Assembly: GCA_029243545.1 (NCBI GenBank)
Contig: JAQWRV010000022.1
Coordinates: 117,161 to 181,160, forward strand
From: Rhodospirillaceae bacterium
GTDB taxonomy: Bacteria > Pseudomonadota > Alphaproteobacteria > Rhodospirillales > Rhodospirillaceae
Length of the DNA: 64,000 bases
Reading direction: 5' to 3'
Part shown: positions 26,346 to 35,487 of the stretch, piece by piece
Layout: each line of letters starts with the position of its first letter
Numbering within the stretch: position 1 is the first letter of the stretch
Program-made: the position numbers and the translations under genes
Notes under the pieces: model-generated
The model's database searches: none
What the model was told of the DNA's origin: nothing
What the model saw: only the letters and a program-made list of their open reading frames with translations

Positions 26346-28247
26346 TTACTCAATGAGGGCCCCTAACTCGTCTACACCTTTTGACTTAACCCAAGCGGCG
26401 TAGGCGTCCGCATTTCGAGCCTCCGCAGCCCCCTTTCTGACGTCGCCCGTCACTTTAGAAGCGCGCGGACCTTTATACTTGCTCAAGAAATAACCCGGGC
26501 TGTCCTCGGAATGGTAAGCAGCCAAAGTGTCGATTTTATCTTTGTCGGGATACAACACCGACGCGTTGCCACCGTATCCCGCAAATTTCCCAGCGTTGCG
26601 GTATATAAACCAAATCCCGCCGTTGGCCGAAATGGTGGTTTTCAAACTGTCCGACCGTGTTGGGATGGGATAGTGGGTGAACGAGTCTGCTTCTGGAGCG
26701 TACATTGAAAGGTAGTTATCAGTGGCCAGCCAGACGTTGTCATCTGCGTCCGGCTCAGCGTTATAAGGATTACTGTATTCAATCCCCAGCTTACGTTCTA
26801 GAACATCACCCGTCTCCGGATTAAGGCGATACACCTTGCCATTTTGGTGGCCCCGGCTGCCCCAGGTCGCCGTCCAGATCATGTTCTTTGAATCAACGCC
26901 CAAGCGCCGCATTGCGGTCGCTGCATCGTCGGTTTCGATCTGGAAAAACTTAAATTCTTCCGTCACGGGATCGAAACGGGAGACACCTCCATTGTGGTAA
27001 TCCGCCCACCAGATTTTGTCCTTGCGATCAACAATAATGCCGTAGGGCCGACTACGAACTATGGGGTTTTCCCACCAAACAAGTGAATCGGTCTCGCGGT
27101 CCCACTTGGCAATGCCGCCCTGCCCTAGCAAGGACATCCAAAGATCACCCTTTGAATCAAAGATCTGAGTATTGCTACCCATGTTCGTATCACCGATTTG
27201 CCAGTAGTCGACCAAACCTGTCTCTGGGTCCAATCGGCGCACGGCATCACCGGAGCCTGAATACCAAACTGTTCCATCTGTTTGATCAACGAGAACACCA
27301 TGACCACCGCCGTGACCTTCAAACGCTTTTGATTCACCCGTGCGTGGGTCGAACCGGACGATGCAACAGGCTGTGTATGCGAGCCAAACGTTTCCGTCTG
27401 CATCAAAATCAACCTGATGCGGCCATGGATTGGTTTTCATAAACGGGTCGGCATACTCTTCTGACTCATGATAAATGTAGTCAATGAACTGAGCCTTTTC
27501 TAAAGCTTCTTCATCTAGCTCTGGCTCGCTGCTGAGTTGAACAACGCTCGGCTCTGAGTCCGGGCCAAAATTCTCAATGAGATATTCGACCAAAATATTG
27601 CGGTCTGCCGGAGGAAGAAGGTCAGCATCAAATAGTGTGGCTTTTCCGGGAATGCCAAACGCTGGCCCCTTGTGCATGCGATCCACTGTGACCGGCCAAG
27701 AAAACTCGTCATGGGGTGCGCGGCCTGCAGGATAGGCGCGAACACTATTGTACGAGAAAAAACTGACGGCGTGGCAGCCATGACAGGTCCGCTCAATTAT
27801 GTCCCGTCCCGGGCCAGGGGGATAAATGACGTCATAGGGTTCGATTTTGGCGTCAGAATAGGGATATCCGTTGACATAGTTCGGCGCCATGTTGATGTCT
27901 TCAACGACAAAATCTGCCGTCACATGGGTGTCAGCCGCCACGTTGACCTTGGTATATTTGGTCGTAAAACTTTCCAACTGATCAACGGCTGGTCTCATTT
28001 CTACATAATAAGGTCCAGGAATGAGATTTACCGCGCGGTACTTCCCATTGATAACAAACACCGTGTAGCCGACATCTTTTTCAGGGTTATAGGCGTAGAC
28101 AACCGGAAGAACCCCTGGCTCTGAACCAGATACGTCACCCGATAGTTGGCCATAGCCCTCTAAAACCTCAGCTTGAGCCGTGGAAAACATTCCGAACATT
28201 GCGATTAACAGTGTTCCTAACCGTAACAAGATTTTCTTCTCGATCAT
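26346..28247 (-). CDS. Secreted haem-c/Vgb-like beta-propeller protein (paralogue)
   Basis: A 633-residue exported protein closely similar to the one at 19130 over its whole length. I placed the start at ATG 28247 because GAGGAAG lies 7 bases upstream. A GTG at 28262 would begin inside that ribosome site and adds 5 residues; it is used for the numbering here. The order is a signal peptide ending near AQA-31, a carboxypeptidase-regulatory-like module, haem motif CHGCH (160-164), then propeller repeats (FDADGNVWLAY, FDSKGDLWMSL, VDRKDKIWWAD, PDADDNVWLAT). It is followed by cytochrome c. The pair may oxidise different substrates or form a heteromer; no enzyme activity can be assigned from sequence. 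Confidence 0.75.
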   Translation of the reverse strand: MIEKKILLRLGTLLIAMFGMFSTAQAEVLEGYGQLSGDVSGSEPGVLPVVYAYNPEKDVGYTVFVINGKYRAVNLIPGPYYVEMRPAVDQLESFTTKYTKVNVAADTHVTADFVVEDINMAPNYVNGYPYSDAKIEPYDVIYPPGPGRDIIERTCHGCHAVSFFSYNSVRAYPAGRAPHDEFSWPVTVDRMHKGPAFGIPGKATLFDADLLPPADRNILVEYLIENFGPDSEPSVVQLSSEPELDEEALEKAQFIDYIYHESEEYADPFMKTNPWPHQVDFDADGNVWLAYTACCIVRFDPRTGESKAFEGHGGGHGVLVDQTDGTVWYSGSGDAVRRLDPETGLVDYWQIGDTNMGSNTQIFDSKGDLWMSLLGQGGIAKWDRETDSLVWWENPIVRSRPYGIIVDRKDKIWWADYHNGGVSRFDPVTEEFKFFQIETDDAATAMRRLGVDSKNMIWTATWGSRGHQNGKVYRLNPETGDVLERKLGIEYSNPYNAEPDADDNVWLATDNYLSMYAPEADSFTHYPIPTRSDSLKTTISANGGIWFIYRNAGKFAGYGGNASVLYPDKDKIDTLAAYHSEDSPGYFLSKYKGPRASKVTGDVRKGAAEARNADAYAAWVKSKGVDELGALIE

Positions 28248-28305
28248 TGTCGTCTTCCTCACAGGTCAGCTTTCAACACTGAAATATTTACGCTCAATTC
28301 GATTG

Positions 28306-29784
28306 TTATCTACGCATATACGGATTGGCAACACTGCCACCTGAAGAGAGCCATATGCTCTTTGTCTGCAGGTATTCCTTTATAGATTCCATGCCGTTTT
28401 CGCGCCCCAACCCACTCGCCTTATAGCCACCAAACGGCGTTGTGTAACTTGTAGAACGGTAGGTATTGACCCAAATTGTACCCGCTTCAAGGCGTTCGCT
28501 GACGGTGATTGCTCGCTTCAAATTCTGCGTCCAAACGCCCGCCGCCAGTCCATACTTTATATCGTTCGCGATCGCGATGGCTTCTTCTTCATCGGAAAAA
28601 CGCAGCACAGATAAAACTGGGCCAAACACTTCTTCCTGAGCGATGCGCATTTCGTTGGTGACGTTCGAAAACACCGTTGGCTGAACGAAGAGCCCCTTGT
28701 TTCCATCTGGAGCAAGGACGGGCTCACCACCCATTACACAAGTAGCGCCTTCCCCTTTGGCAATCTCAATGTATTCAAGAATTTTATGGTACTGGGGTTC
28801 TGTTGTGATGGGCCCAACCTGTGTATCTGCATTCATCGGGTCGCCGATACGTGCTTGTCCCGCCATATCTAACAGCCGCTCAAGAAACTCATCATGAATT
28901 GAGTCCTGCAACAACAGCCGCGAACCAGCGATGCAGGTTTGGCCGCTGGCAGCGAAAATTCCGGAAATGGCACCGCTGACAGCCTGATCCAGGTTGGCGT
29001 CATCGAACACGATGTTGGCCGACTTACCGCCCAGTTCTAAAGTGACGCGGGTAAAGTCGTCTGCGGCAGCTGAATTAACGCTTCTTCCACCCTCTTCACC
29101 GCCGGTGAAGGCCACCTTGCGCACTTTGTCGTGGCGCACTAGGGCTTCACCCACGTCAGCGCCAAGCCCTGTGATTACGTTGATGGCGCCAGGCGGAAAA
29201 CCTGCTTCCTGTGATATCCGGGCAAACTCCAGTGATGATGCCGACGTGTACTCTGACGGCTTGATGACAATGGTATTGCCCGCCGCAAGTGCAGGTGCTG
29301 CTTTCCAGGCCAGGAGCAATAGCGGCGAGTTCCACGGCGTAATACACGCACACACGCCTAACGGTTCATGCTTGGTCAAATTTAGGATATTTGGCTTGTC
29401 GACCGGCGGGACTGAGCCTTCAATCTTGTCAGCCAAACCGCCATAATATTGATACCACTGAGTCATGTAGCGGCATTGATTGAGCACTTCAGCGTAGAGT
29501 TTGCCGTTATCACGGACTTCGATCTCCGCCAGAGATTCGGCGTTGTCTGCTAGAATATCGCCAAACTGACATAGCAGTTTGCCGCGTTGGGTGGCCGTCA
29601 ATCCACGCCATTCACTAGATCTAAAAGCCGCATCGGCGGCAGAGACCGCGGCGTCGACGTCTGCAGCGCCTCCTTTTGGTATTTGGGCCCACACCTCTCC
29701 AGAATATGGATTGACGGTATCAATCCATTCGTTGGATGCAGGGTCGCACCACTCACCACCGATATACATTTGATACTTTTGCAT
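28306..29784 (-). CDS. NAD(P)-dependent aldehyde dehydrogenase
   Basis: A 492-residue class 1/2-like aldehyde dehydrogenase of standard length. Catalytic Asn152 is in ITPWNSPLL, general base Glu250 in VTLELGGK and nucleophile Cys284 in GQTCIAG. It ends with the family's GRENGMESIKEYLQTKS segment. It oxidises an aldehyde to the acid; aromatic, betaine and short-chain aldehydes are all possible. The gene is first in the minus-strand unit with the haem-propeller and cytochrome genes and is divergent from hyuB. Confidence 0.93.
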   Translation of the reverse strand: MQKYQMYIGGEWCDPASNEWIDTVNPYSGEVWAQIPKGGAADVDAAVSAADAAFRSSEWRGLTATQRGKLLCQFGDILADNAESLAEIEVRDNGKLYAEVLNQCRYMTQWYQYYGGLADKIEGSVPPVDKPNILNLTKHEPLGVCACITPWNSPLLLLAWKAAPALAAGNTIVIKPSEYTSASSLEFARISQEAGFPPGAINVITGLGADVGEALVRHDKVRKVAFTGGEEGGRSVNSAAADDFTRVTLELGGKSANIVFDDANLDQAVSGAISGIFAASGQTCIAGSRLLLQDSIHDEFLERLLDMAGQARIGDPMNADTQVGPITTEPQYHKILEYIEIAKGEGATCVMGGEPVLAPDGNKGLFVQPTVFSNVTNEMRIAQEEVFGPVLSVLRFSDEEEAIAIANDIKYGLAAGVWTQNLKRAITVSERLEAGTIWVNTYRSTSYTTPFGGYKASGLGRENGMESIKEYLQTKSIWLSSGGSVANPYMRR

Positions 29785-30098
29785 CGCCAGAACCTCATTG
29801 GATCATGCTCATCGCCCAGCCATCAGCCAGATCAAGAACTTAAGTGTGATAAACTAATATGGAAGACAGCCAATCAAAGACCTTACTCTAAAATGCTCAA
29901 ATCGTGAGCAGTTCCAGCAAACATCTGATATTCCTATATGGAAGCGTGATAGTCAGCCGACTCATTGCTTGATACAGCAATGACTTGTTGTAGGTTCTAT
30001 CAACTTACTCCTGCCCAAGTATCTTGCGAATCAGGGTTTATCGGTCCTGATCTAAGCCTGGGCCTCGGTTAACATCGGAAAGAACGGACGAGACGGTT
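29785..30098. promoter_or_regulatory. Divergent promoter region with inverted repeat (ALDH / hyuB)
   Basis: A 314-base non-coding spacer between divergent units. TCATTGCT (29962-29969) and AGCAATGA (29976-29983) form an 8-base inverted repeat with a 6-base centre, a plausible operator. No regulator gene lies beside it, and I see no other structure. Confidence 0.4.
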
Positions 30099-31757
30099 GT
30101 GAACTCTGTGAAATTCTCAGCGCTGAAAGTAGGACTAACCTGGCAAAGACTCGACAGTCTTATGGATGAAACAGCGTACACTTTTGTACGCACGTCATTT
30201 TCATCTGTTGTCCGGGACAATTGGGACCTAGCCGTTAGCCTGATGGATAGCCGCGGCCGGCAGTTCGCTCAGTCTTCCCGTAGCGTTCCCTCATTCATTG
30301 GCACCATGCCTAGCACACTTGCGGTCATGCTTCAGCGCTATCCAACATCTGAACTGAAATCGGGTGACATTCTCATTTCAAATGACGGCTATCACGGGAC
30401 GGGACACCTCAATGACATCACTATGGCCCGACCCATATTCAAGGATGGGCAAGTCATCGCTTTTATCGGAAGCGTCTTTCATTCGGTAGACATTGGCGGT
30501 GCTCCGTCGGTCAATGCCCGCGATTCTTATGAAGAGGGATTGACCATTCCGGTTGCCAAGATCGTACGGGAGGATGTTGAAAACGAAGATGTCATAGCCT
30601 TCCTCACTGAGAACTTGCGCGCGCCCGAAGAAACTCTAGGCGATATTCGTGCTCAGTTCGCGGCGTACGATATGGCCATCCCCCGTCTTTTGAAAATCTT
30701 AGAAGACGAACAAATTGAAGACCTGGATGAAATGGTGGACGAGATCCTCAATCGTTCAGAAAAAGCCATGAGGCAGGCGATAGAAGCCGTTGAAAATGGT
30801 TCTTACTATGGAGAAATCCAGCTTGATGGGTTCGATGAACCACTCAAGATATGCTGCGAGGTCTCGATCTCGGGAAGCGAACTAACCATCGACTACACAG
30901 GGACATCGCCTCAGATCGATAAACCGATTAACTCTGTGATGAACTACACGCGGGCTTATTCAGCCTACGCTATTAAATCAGCGTTTGACGCAAGTACACC
31001 CAACAACGACGGTTCTTTTCGACCTATAACGATCAAAGCCCCTGAGGGATGTCTGGTAAATCCAAAACGGCCAGCCCCCATTTGGGCGCGGCACCTCACC
31101 GGACATTACCTTCCACCTGTGATTTTTAGCGCGCTTGCAAACATTATGCCTGAGCAAGTGATCGCCGATTGTGGGTCACCGATCTGGAACGTCTATTTCG
31201 CAGGCAAGCAACCGGACGGCCAACGTTTCATGAAAATGTTCTTCATGAATGGCGGGCACGGTGCAAGACCACATCAGGACGGCCCAGCCTGCCTTAGTTT
31301 TCCCAGCAACATTACGACGTTACCAATCGAACAGTTTGAGAACAGTGTGCCATTACTTGTGACTGAGAAATCATTAATTCCCGATTCTGGTGGCGCAGGA
31401 CAGTATCGAGGTGGACCAGCGCAAAGAGTCTCTTTTAAAGCAACAGCAGATAATCCAGTCACGATGACGATCCGCCACGAACGGGTAATATTTCCTCCAC
31501 GAGGTCTCCTGGGTGGAAAGGCAGGTGCTGCAGGAACCGATTATCTCAACGGGGATCGCATTCCGGCAAAAGTCCGCCTCGATATCCAACGTGATGATGT
31601 TGTGACCTTTGATACGCCCGGTGGTGGAGGCTTCGGGCCTCCGGTTGATCGCGATGCTGACAAAATTCGTTCTGATGTGGAAAGCGGCCTTGTCACAGCT
31701 GCTAGTGCAAAACGTGACTATGATTTTGACGCCGGTGAAGCGAAATCTGATGGATAA
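30099..31757 (+). CDS. hyuB: Hydantoinase B/oxoprolinase family protein (HyuB)
   Basis: A 552-residue HyuB subunit. Family segments seen include RLDSLMDETAYTFVRTSFS near the start, ILISNDGYHGTGHLNDIT near 90-108 and GGAGQYRGGPAQR near 430. It ends in the glycine-rich DTPGGGGFGPP. HyuA/HyuB pairs hydrolyse hydantoins or 5-oxoproline with ATP, or carboxylate acetone-like ketones with a third subunit. The start is uncertain: GTG at 30099 or GTG at 30108, neither with a good ribosome site. It overlaps hyuA by 8 bases. Confidence 0.88.
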   Translation: MNSVKFSALKVGLTWQRLDSLMDETAYTFVRTSFSSVVRDNWDLAVSLMDSRGRQFAQSSRSVPSFIGTMPSTLAVMLQRYPTSELKSGDILISNDGYHGTGHLNDITMARPIFKDGQVIAFIGSVFHSVDIGGAPSVNARDSYEEGLTIPVAKIVREDVENEDVIAFLTENLRAPEETLGDIRAQFAAYDMAIPRLLKILEDEQIEDLDEMVDEILNRSEKAMRQAIEAVENGSYYGEIQLDGFDEPLKICCEVSISGSELTIDYTGTSPQIDKPINSVMNYTRAYSAYAIKSAFDASTPNNDGSFRPITIKAPEGCLVNPKRPAPIWARHLTGHYLPPVIFSALANIMPEQVIADCGSPIWNVYFAGKQPDGQRFMKMFFMNGGHGARPHQDGPACLSFPSNITTLPIEQFENSVPLLVTEKSLIPDSGGAGQYRGGPAQRVSFKATADNPVTMTIRHERVIFPPRGLLGGKAGAAGTDYLNGDRIPAKVRLDIQRDDVVTFDTPGGGGFGPPVDRDADKIRSDVESGLVTAASAKRDYDFDAGEAKSDG

Positions 31758-33840
31758 ACCCTACCGCATTGGTGTCGATATCGGTGGCACCTTCACAGAT
31801 ATTGTCATGCTCGATACCCGAAGTGGCCGCCTTTACAACGAAAAGGTTCTCACGACGCCCGACGATCCGTCGGCTGGTGTGTTAACGGGTGTTGCAAGTA
31901 TTCTAAAAGCCAACGACGCGACCGCGCATGCCGTTAATCAAATTATTCATGGCACCACGTTGGTCGCCAATGCAATAATTGAGCGCCGCGGTGCCAAAGT
32001 TGCTCTCGTGACGACAAAGGGATTCCGCGACATATTAGAGATCGGAACGGAGGGTCGCTATGACTCCTATGATCTCTTTATTGATATGCCAGAGCCTTTG
32101 GTACCCCGCCGGTGGCGATTCGATGTTCCGGAGCGTTTGAGTCCTGAAGGTCATGTGCTCACACCTTTAGACGAAAATGCAGTTGTCGCAGTCGCCAAAG
32201 AGATCGCGAAATCAGATGTCACAGCAGTAGCAATTTCTTTACTGCACAGTTTCCAAAACCCCAGTCATGAACAGCGCGTCTTGGAGATATTCCAACAAGA
32301 AGCGCCCGGTCTAGCGGTTTGTATATCAAGCGACGTCATGCCTGAGATTGGTGAGTATGAACGCGCGTCAACCACTGTTTGCAATGCTTATGTACTTGCT
32401 CTCTTCAAAAGCTACCTTGAGCGTTTGACAGCAGGATTGCGCGATAGCGGCTTCGAAAAAGATTTATTCTTGATGCTATCTGACGGAGGCACTGTTCATG
32501 AGGAAACTGCGGCGGCTTATCCCATACGCTTGGTCCAATCGGGCCCCGCTGGAGGGGTTCAAGCGACGTCTGTGATTGGCGCACTCGCCGGTGAATCCAA
32601 CATATTTTGTTTCGACATGGGTGGCACGACCGCCAAAGCCAGCTTGATTGAAAATGGCGAACCCATGCGATCCACTGAGTTCGAAGTGGCCAGAGTTTAT
32701 AGGGCCAAGAAGGGAAGCGGCCTTCCCTTGCGTGTTCCGGTTATTGAAATGATCGAAATCGGCGCAGGCGGTGGCTCTATTGCGACGATCAATAAACTTG
32801 GGCTCGTGCAGGTGGGGCCCGAAAGCTCAAGCGCATATCCGGGTCCGGCCTGTTACGCACAAGGCGGCACGGATGCCACCGTAACAGATGCCGATCTCAT
32901 TCTTGGTTACCTAGGTGCAGACAGTTTCCTTGGTGGAGATATGAGTCTTGATGTGGATGCCGCAACCAAAGCACTGGAACTAAACATTGCCGAACCATTG
33001 GGCATATCCGCCGTCGATGCGGCGTGGGCTATTCATGAGACCGTCAATGAGAGCATGGCGCAAGCAGCGAGTATTCATGCCCTGGAGAAAGCGCAACGCA
33101 TCTCAGATTATGCCATGATCCCGATCGGGGGCGCAGGCCCCGTCCACGCCTGCAACATCGGTTTAAAACTGTCCGTTCCTCGCGTTATTTGCCCCTCGAG
33201 CGCGGGCGTAGCGTCAGCCCTTGGGTTCCTTGTTTCCCCCCTCGCCTTTACTTTTGTTCAAGGTGGGTTGGTCAGCTTGGACGCTGCAGACTTTGAATCC
33301 ATAAGAACGATGCTGTCCCGTATGGAAGAGAAGGGCAAAGAGCTTCTCAGTTCAGCAGGAACGGCTCAGGATGATTTCAAAGTCGAACTCTTAGTGTCCA
33401 TGCGTTACCTCGGACAAGGATACAATGTGGAAGCGCCCGTCGGCTCAGAAATTCTTGCCGCTGACGATCGCACGTCTGTCCGCGGCGTGTTTGAGAAGGC
33501 TTATATGTTTCAATATGGCCGCATAGAGCCGGACGTTCCTGTTGAGATTGTTTCATGGAGAGTTGTCGTGTCAGGCCCGGCGCCTGTTATCGACCTTTCT
33601 GGTGCGCGACCCACAGCATCTGACAGTGAGGCGCGCAAGGGAGAGCGGGAGGTGTACTTCGGACCTGCAAAAGGGTTTGTGAAAACACCCATATTCGATC
33701 GGTATTGCCTCACCCCGGGCGAGTCCTTCGGCGGCCCAAGCATATTCGAGGAACGAGAATCTACAACTGTGGTGCCGCCGGGTGCGAATTCAAAAATTGA
33801 TGACGCATTGAATCTCGTCGTCGAGCTTCCGCATGACTAA
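31750..33840 (+). CDS. hyuA: Hydantoinase/oxoprolinase family protein (HyuA)
   Basis: A 696-residue HyuA subunit with the actin-like ATPase opening RIGVDIGGTFTDIVMLD, then IIHGTTLVANAIIERRG, SGPAGGV and DMGGTTAK, all standard phosphate-binding elements. I used the ATG at 31750, which overlaps the hyuB stop by 8 bases; the frame is open further upstream inside hyuB but that part is a shadow. It pairs with HyuB to make the ATP-dependent amidohydrolase or carboxylase core. No acetone-carboxylase gamma subunit is present. Confidence 0.9.
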   Translation: MDKPYRIGVDIGGTFTDIVMLDTRSGRLYNEKVLTTPDDPSAGVLTGVASILKANDATAHAVNQIIHGTTLVANAIIERRGAKVALVTTKGFRDILEIGTEGRYDSYDLFIDMPEPLVPRRWRFDVPERLSPEGHVLTPLDENAVVAVAKEIAKSDVTAVAISLLHSFQNPSHEQRVLEIFQQEAPGLAVCISSDVMPEIGEYERASTTVCNAYVLALFKSYLERLTAGLRDSGFEKDLFLMLSDGGTVHEETAAAYPIRLVQSGPAGGVQATSVIGALAGESNIFCFDMGGTTAKASLIENGEPMRSTEFEVARVYRAKKGSGLPLRVPVIEMIEIGAGGGSIATINKLGLVQVGPESSSAYPGPACYAQGGTDATVTDADLILGYLGADSFLGGDMSLDVDAATKALELNIAEPLGISAVDAAWAIHETVNESMAQAASIHALEKAQRISDYAMIPIGGAGPVHACNIGLKLSVPRVICPSSAGVASALGFLVSPLAFTFVQGGLVSLDAADFESIRTMLSRMEEKGKELLSSAGTAQDDFKVELLVSMRYLGQGYNVEAPVGSEILAADDRTSVRGVFEKAYMFQYGRIEPDVPVEIVSWRVVVSGPAPVIDLSGARPTASDSEARKGEREVYFGPAKGFVKTPIFDRYCLTPGESFGGPSIFEERESTTVVPPGANSKIDDALNLVVELPHD

Positions 33841-35461
33841 GCGTACGGTTGCAGAAGCACTGGCTGACGCTTTCGCAGCCAAAGGTGTCAAACACATTTT
33901 TGGCGTGCCGGGCGGTGGTAGCAGCTTAGACATTATTGAGGAGGCCGCCAAAAGGGGCGTCGACTTTATCCTTACCCGGACAGAAAGCGCGGCCGTTATG
34001 ATGGCCGCGGCTTCTGCTGAACTGAGCGGAACTCTTGGCGTAGCTTTAACGACGAAAGGTCCTGGCAGCGCTAATGCAATGAATGGAATTGCCTATGCAT
34101 CGCTTGAACGCTTACCGGTCATTCTTCTGACCGACGGTTTCACACCGAAAGAACAAACTTACATTACGCATCAAGTCTTTGATCAGAAAGCCATGCTGGC
34201 CCCCCTCACAAAAGGACATAGCCGGTTGGAGGGCGAGTCAGCAAACCAAGACATCGACGCCTATCTGAACCTGGCACTGACAGCTCCGCAGGGCCCTATT
34301 CATTTTGAACTAACAAGCGCTGCAGCACGCGCGGCATTTACTCTAGAAGAGCTCGGCGAGCGTATAGAGAAGGTCCGGGCTCGAAATCAGTGCGTTGATA
34401 AGAATGGAATTGCCACGGCAGAAAGACTGCTCGCCGATTCTGACAAGCCTATCCTCATTGTTGGCATGGAGGTGCGGGAGTCGGACGCAGCGGCAGCGAC
34501 ACGCGAATTGGCACGTGCGCTAAATTGTCCCGCATTAACCACATACAAAGCTAAAGGGGTTGTCGCTGACGATGACCCCTATTTTGCCGGAATTTTTACA
34601 GGCGGATCAAAGGAGGCCGACTGCGTCTCTAGCGCCGATCTCATTATTCTGTGCGGCGTCGACCCGGTGGAATTTATTCGGCAACCTTGGCGATATAACG
34701 CTCCAGTGATTGACATCGCCATTGGTAAACACCCTGTGCACTATATAGAACCAACAATAGGTCTTTATGGACCCATGGCCGAGCATATGTCACGGCTGGC
34801 AAGCGGGAGCAGTGGAGCGGCATGGACAGAACAGGAAATTACTGACCTGCGCGTCGATATGCGCTCACGGCTCAATTACACCGGAAGCACCGGCATTAAC
34901 CCTCAACAAGTTGTAGAAGCTGCGTTTAGCCAGGCGCAATTTTTGGCAACCATTCCACGCATTACGGTCGATGCTGGCGCTCATATGTTCTCGGCCATGG
35001 AGTTTTGGCCCTGTTTCGCACCAAATGACGTTTTGATCTCTAACGGCCTCGCCACCATGGCCTTCGCCCTGCCAGCGGCCATTGCCGCTTCTTTGCACGA
35101 GCCAGAGCGCCCTGTCATCGCTTTTACCGGTGATGGAGGTCTCCTCATGTGTATTGGTGAACTTCTAACGGCGGTTCAATGTGAAACAAATATAACCGTC
35201 ATCGTCTTCAACGACGCATCCTTATCGCTGATAGACATTAAGCAGCAGGAACTCCAACTGCCGTCCAAAGGGACACGTTGGCCCCAGCCTGATTTTTGTA
35301 AGATGATGGAAGGAATGGGTGGCCGCGGATACAATGTGCAAACGATTGAGAGCTACGAAAAGGCTTTGGCGGACGCTTTATTTCACGATGGGCCCGCCCT
35401 TGTTGACGTAACAATTGATGCGAGCGGCTATTCCGATCAACTCAAAGCGCTGCGCGGCTAA
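33833..35461 (+). CDS. Thiamine diphosphate-dependent enzyme (acetolactate synthase/benzoylformate decarboxylase-like)
   Basis: A 542-residue ThDP enzyme with the three-domain plan. The N-terminal domain has FGVPGGGSS at 23-31 and catalytic Glu51 in RTESAAVMMA. The cofactor motif begins at GDG (433-435) and continues to VFNDAS. It overlaps hyuA by 8 bases, so all three are translationally linked. Family reactions are 2-oxoacid decarboxylation or carboligation, or C-C bond cleavage such as oxalyl-CoA decarboxylase. Substrate and product are not assigned. Its place between HyuA and an acyl-CoA dehydrogenase points to 2-oxoacid or acyl catabolism. Confidence 0.87.
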   Translation: MTKRTVAEALADAFAAKGVKHIFGVPGGGSSLDIIEEAAKRGVDFILTRTESAAVMMAAASAELSGTLGVALTTKGPGSANAMNGIAYASLERLPVILLTDGFTPKEQTYITHQVFDQKAMLAPLTKGHSRLEGESANQDIDAYLNLALTAPQGPIHFELTSAAARAAFTLEELGERIEKVRARNQCVDKNGIATAERLLADSDKPILIVGMEVRESDAAAATRELARALNCPALTTYKAKGVVADDDPYFAGIFTGGSKEADCVSSADLIILCGVDPVEFIRQPWRYNAPVIDIAIGKHPVHYIEPTIGLYGPMAEHMSRLASGSSGAAWTEQEITDLRVDMRSRLNYTGSTGINPQQVVEAAFSQAQFLATIPRITVDAGAHMFSAMEFWPCFAPNDVLISNGLATMAFALPAAIAASLHEPERPVIAFTGDGGLLMCIGELLTAVQCETNITVIVFNDASLSLIDIKQQELQLPSKGTRWPQPDFCKMMEGMGGRGYNVQTIESYEKALADALFHDGPALVDVTIDASGYSDQLKALRG

Positions 35462-35487
35462 CAAACATGAGAGACAGGTAAATCACT

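Noticed and set aside
31609..31749. Upstream extension of hyuA
   Set aside because: It lies inside hyuB in another frame; VDIGGTFTD near the ATG at 31750 fixes the start.
30099..33840. Acetone carboxylase subunits
   Set aside because: The gamma subunit gene is absent, so hydantoinase/oxoprolinase-type is the safer family call.
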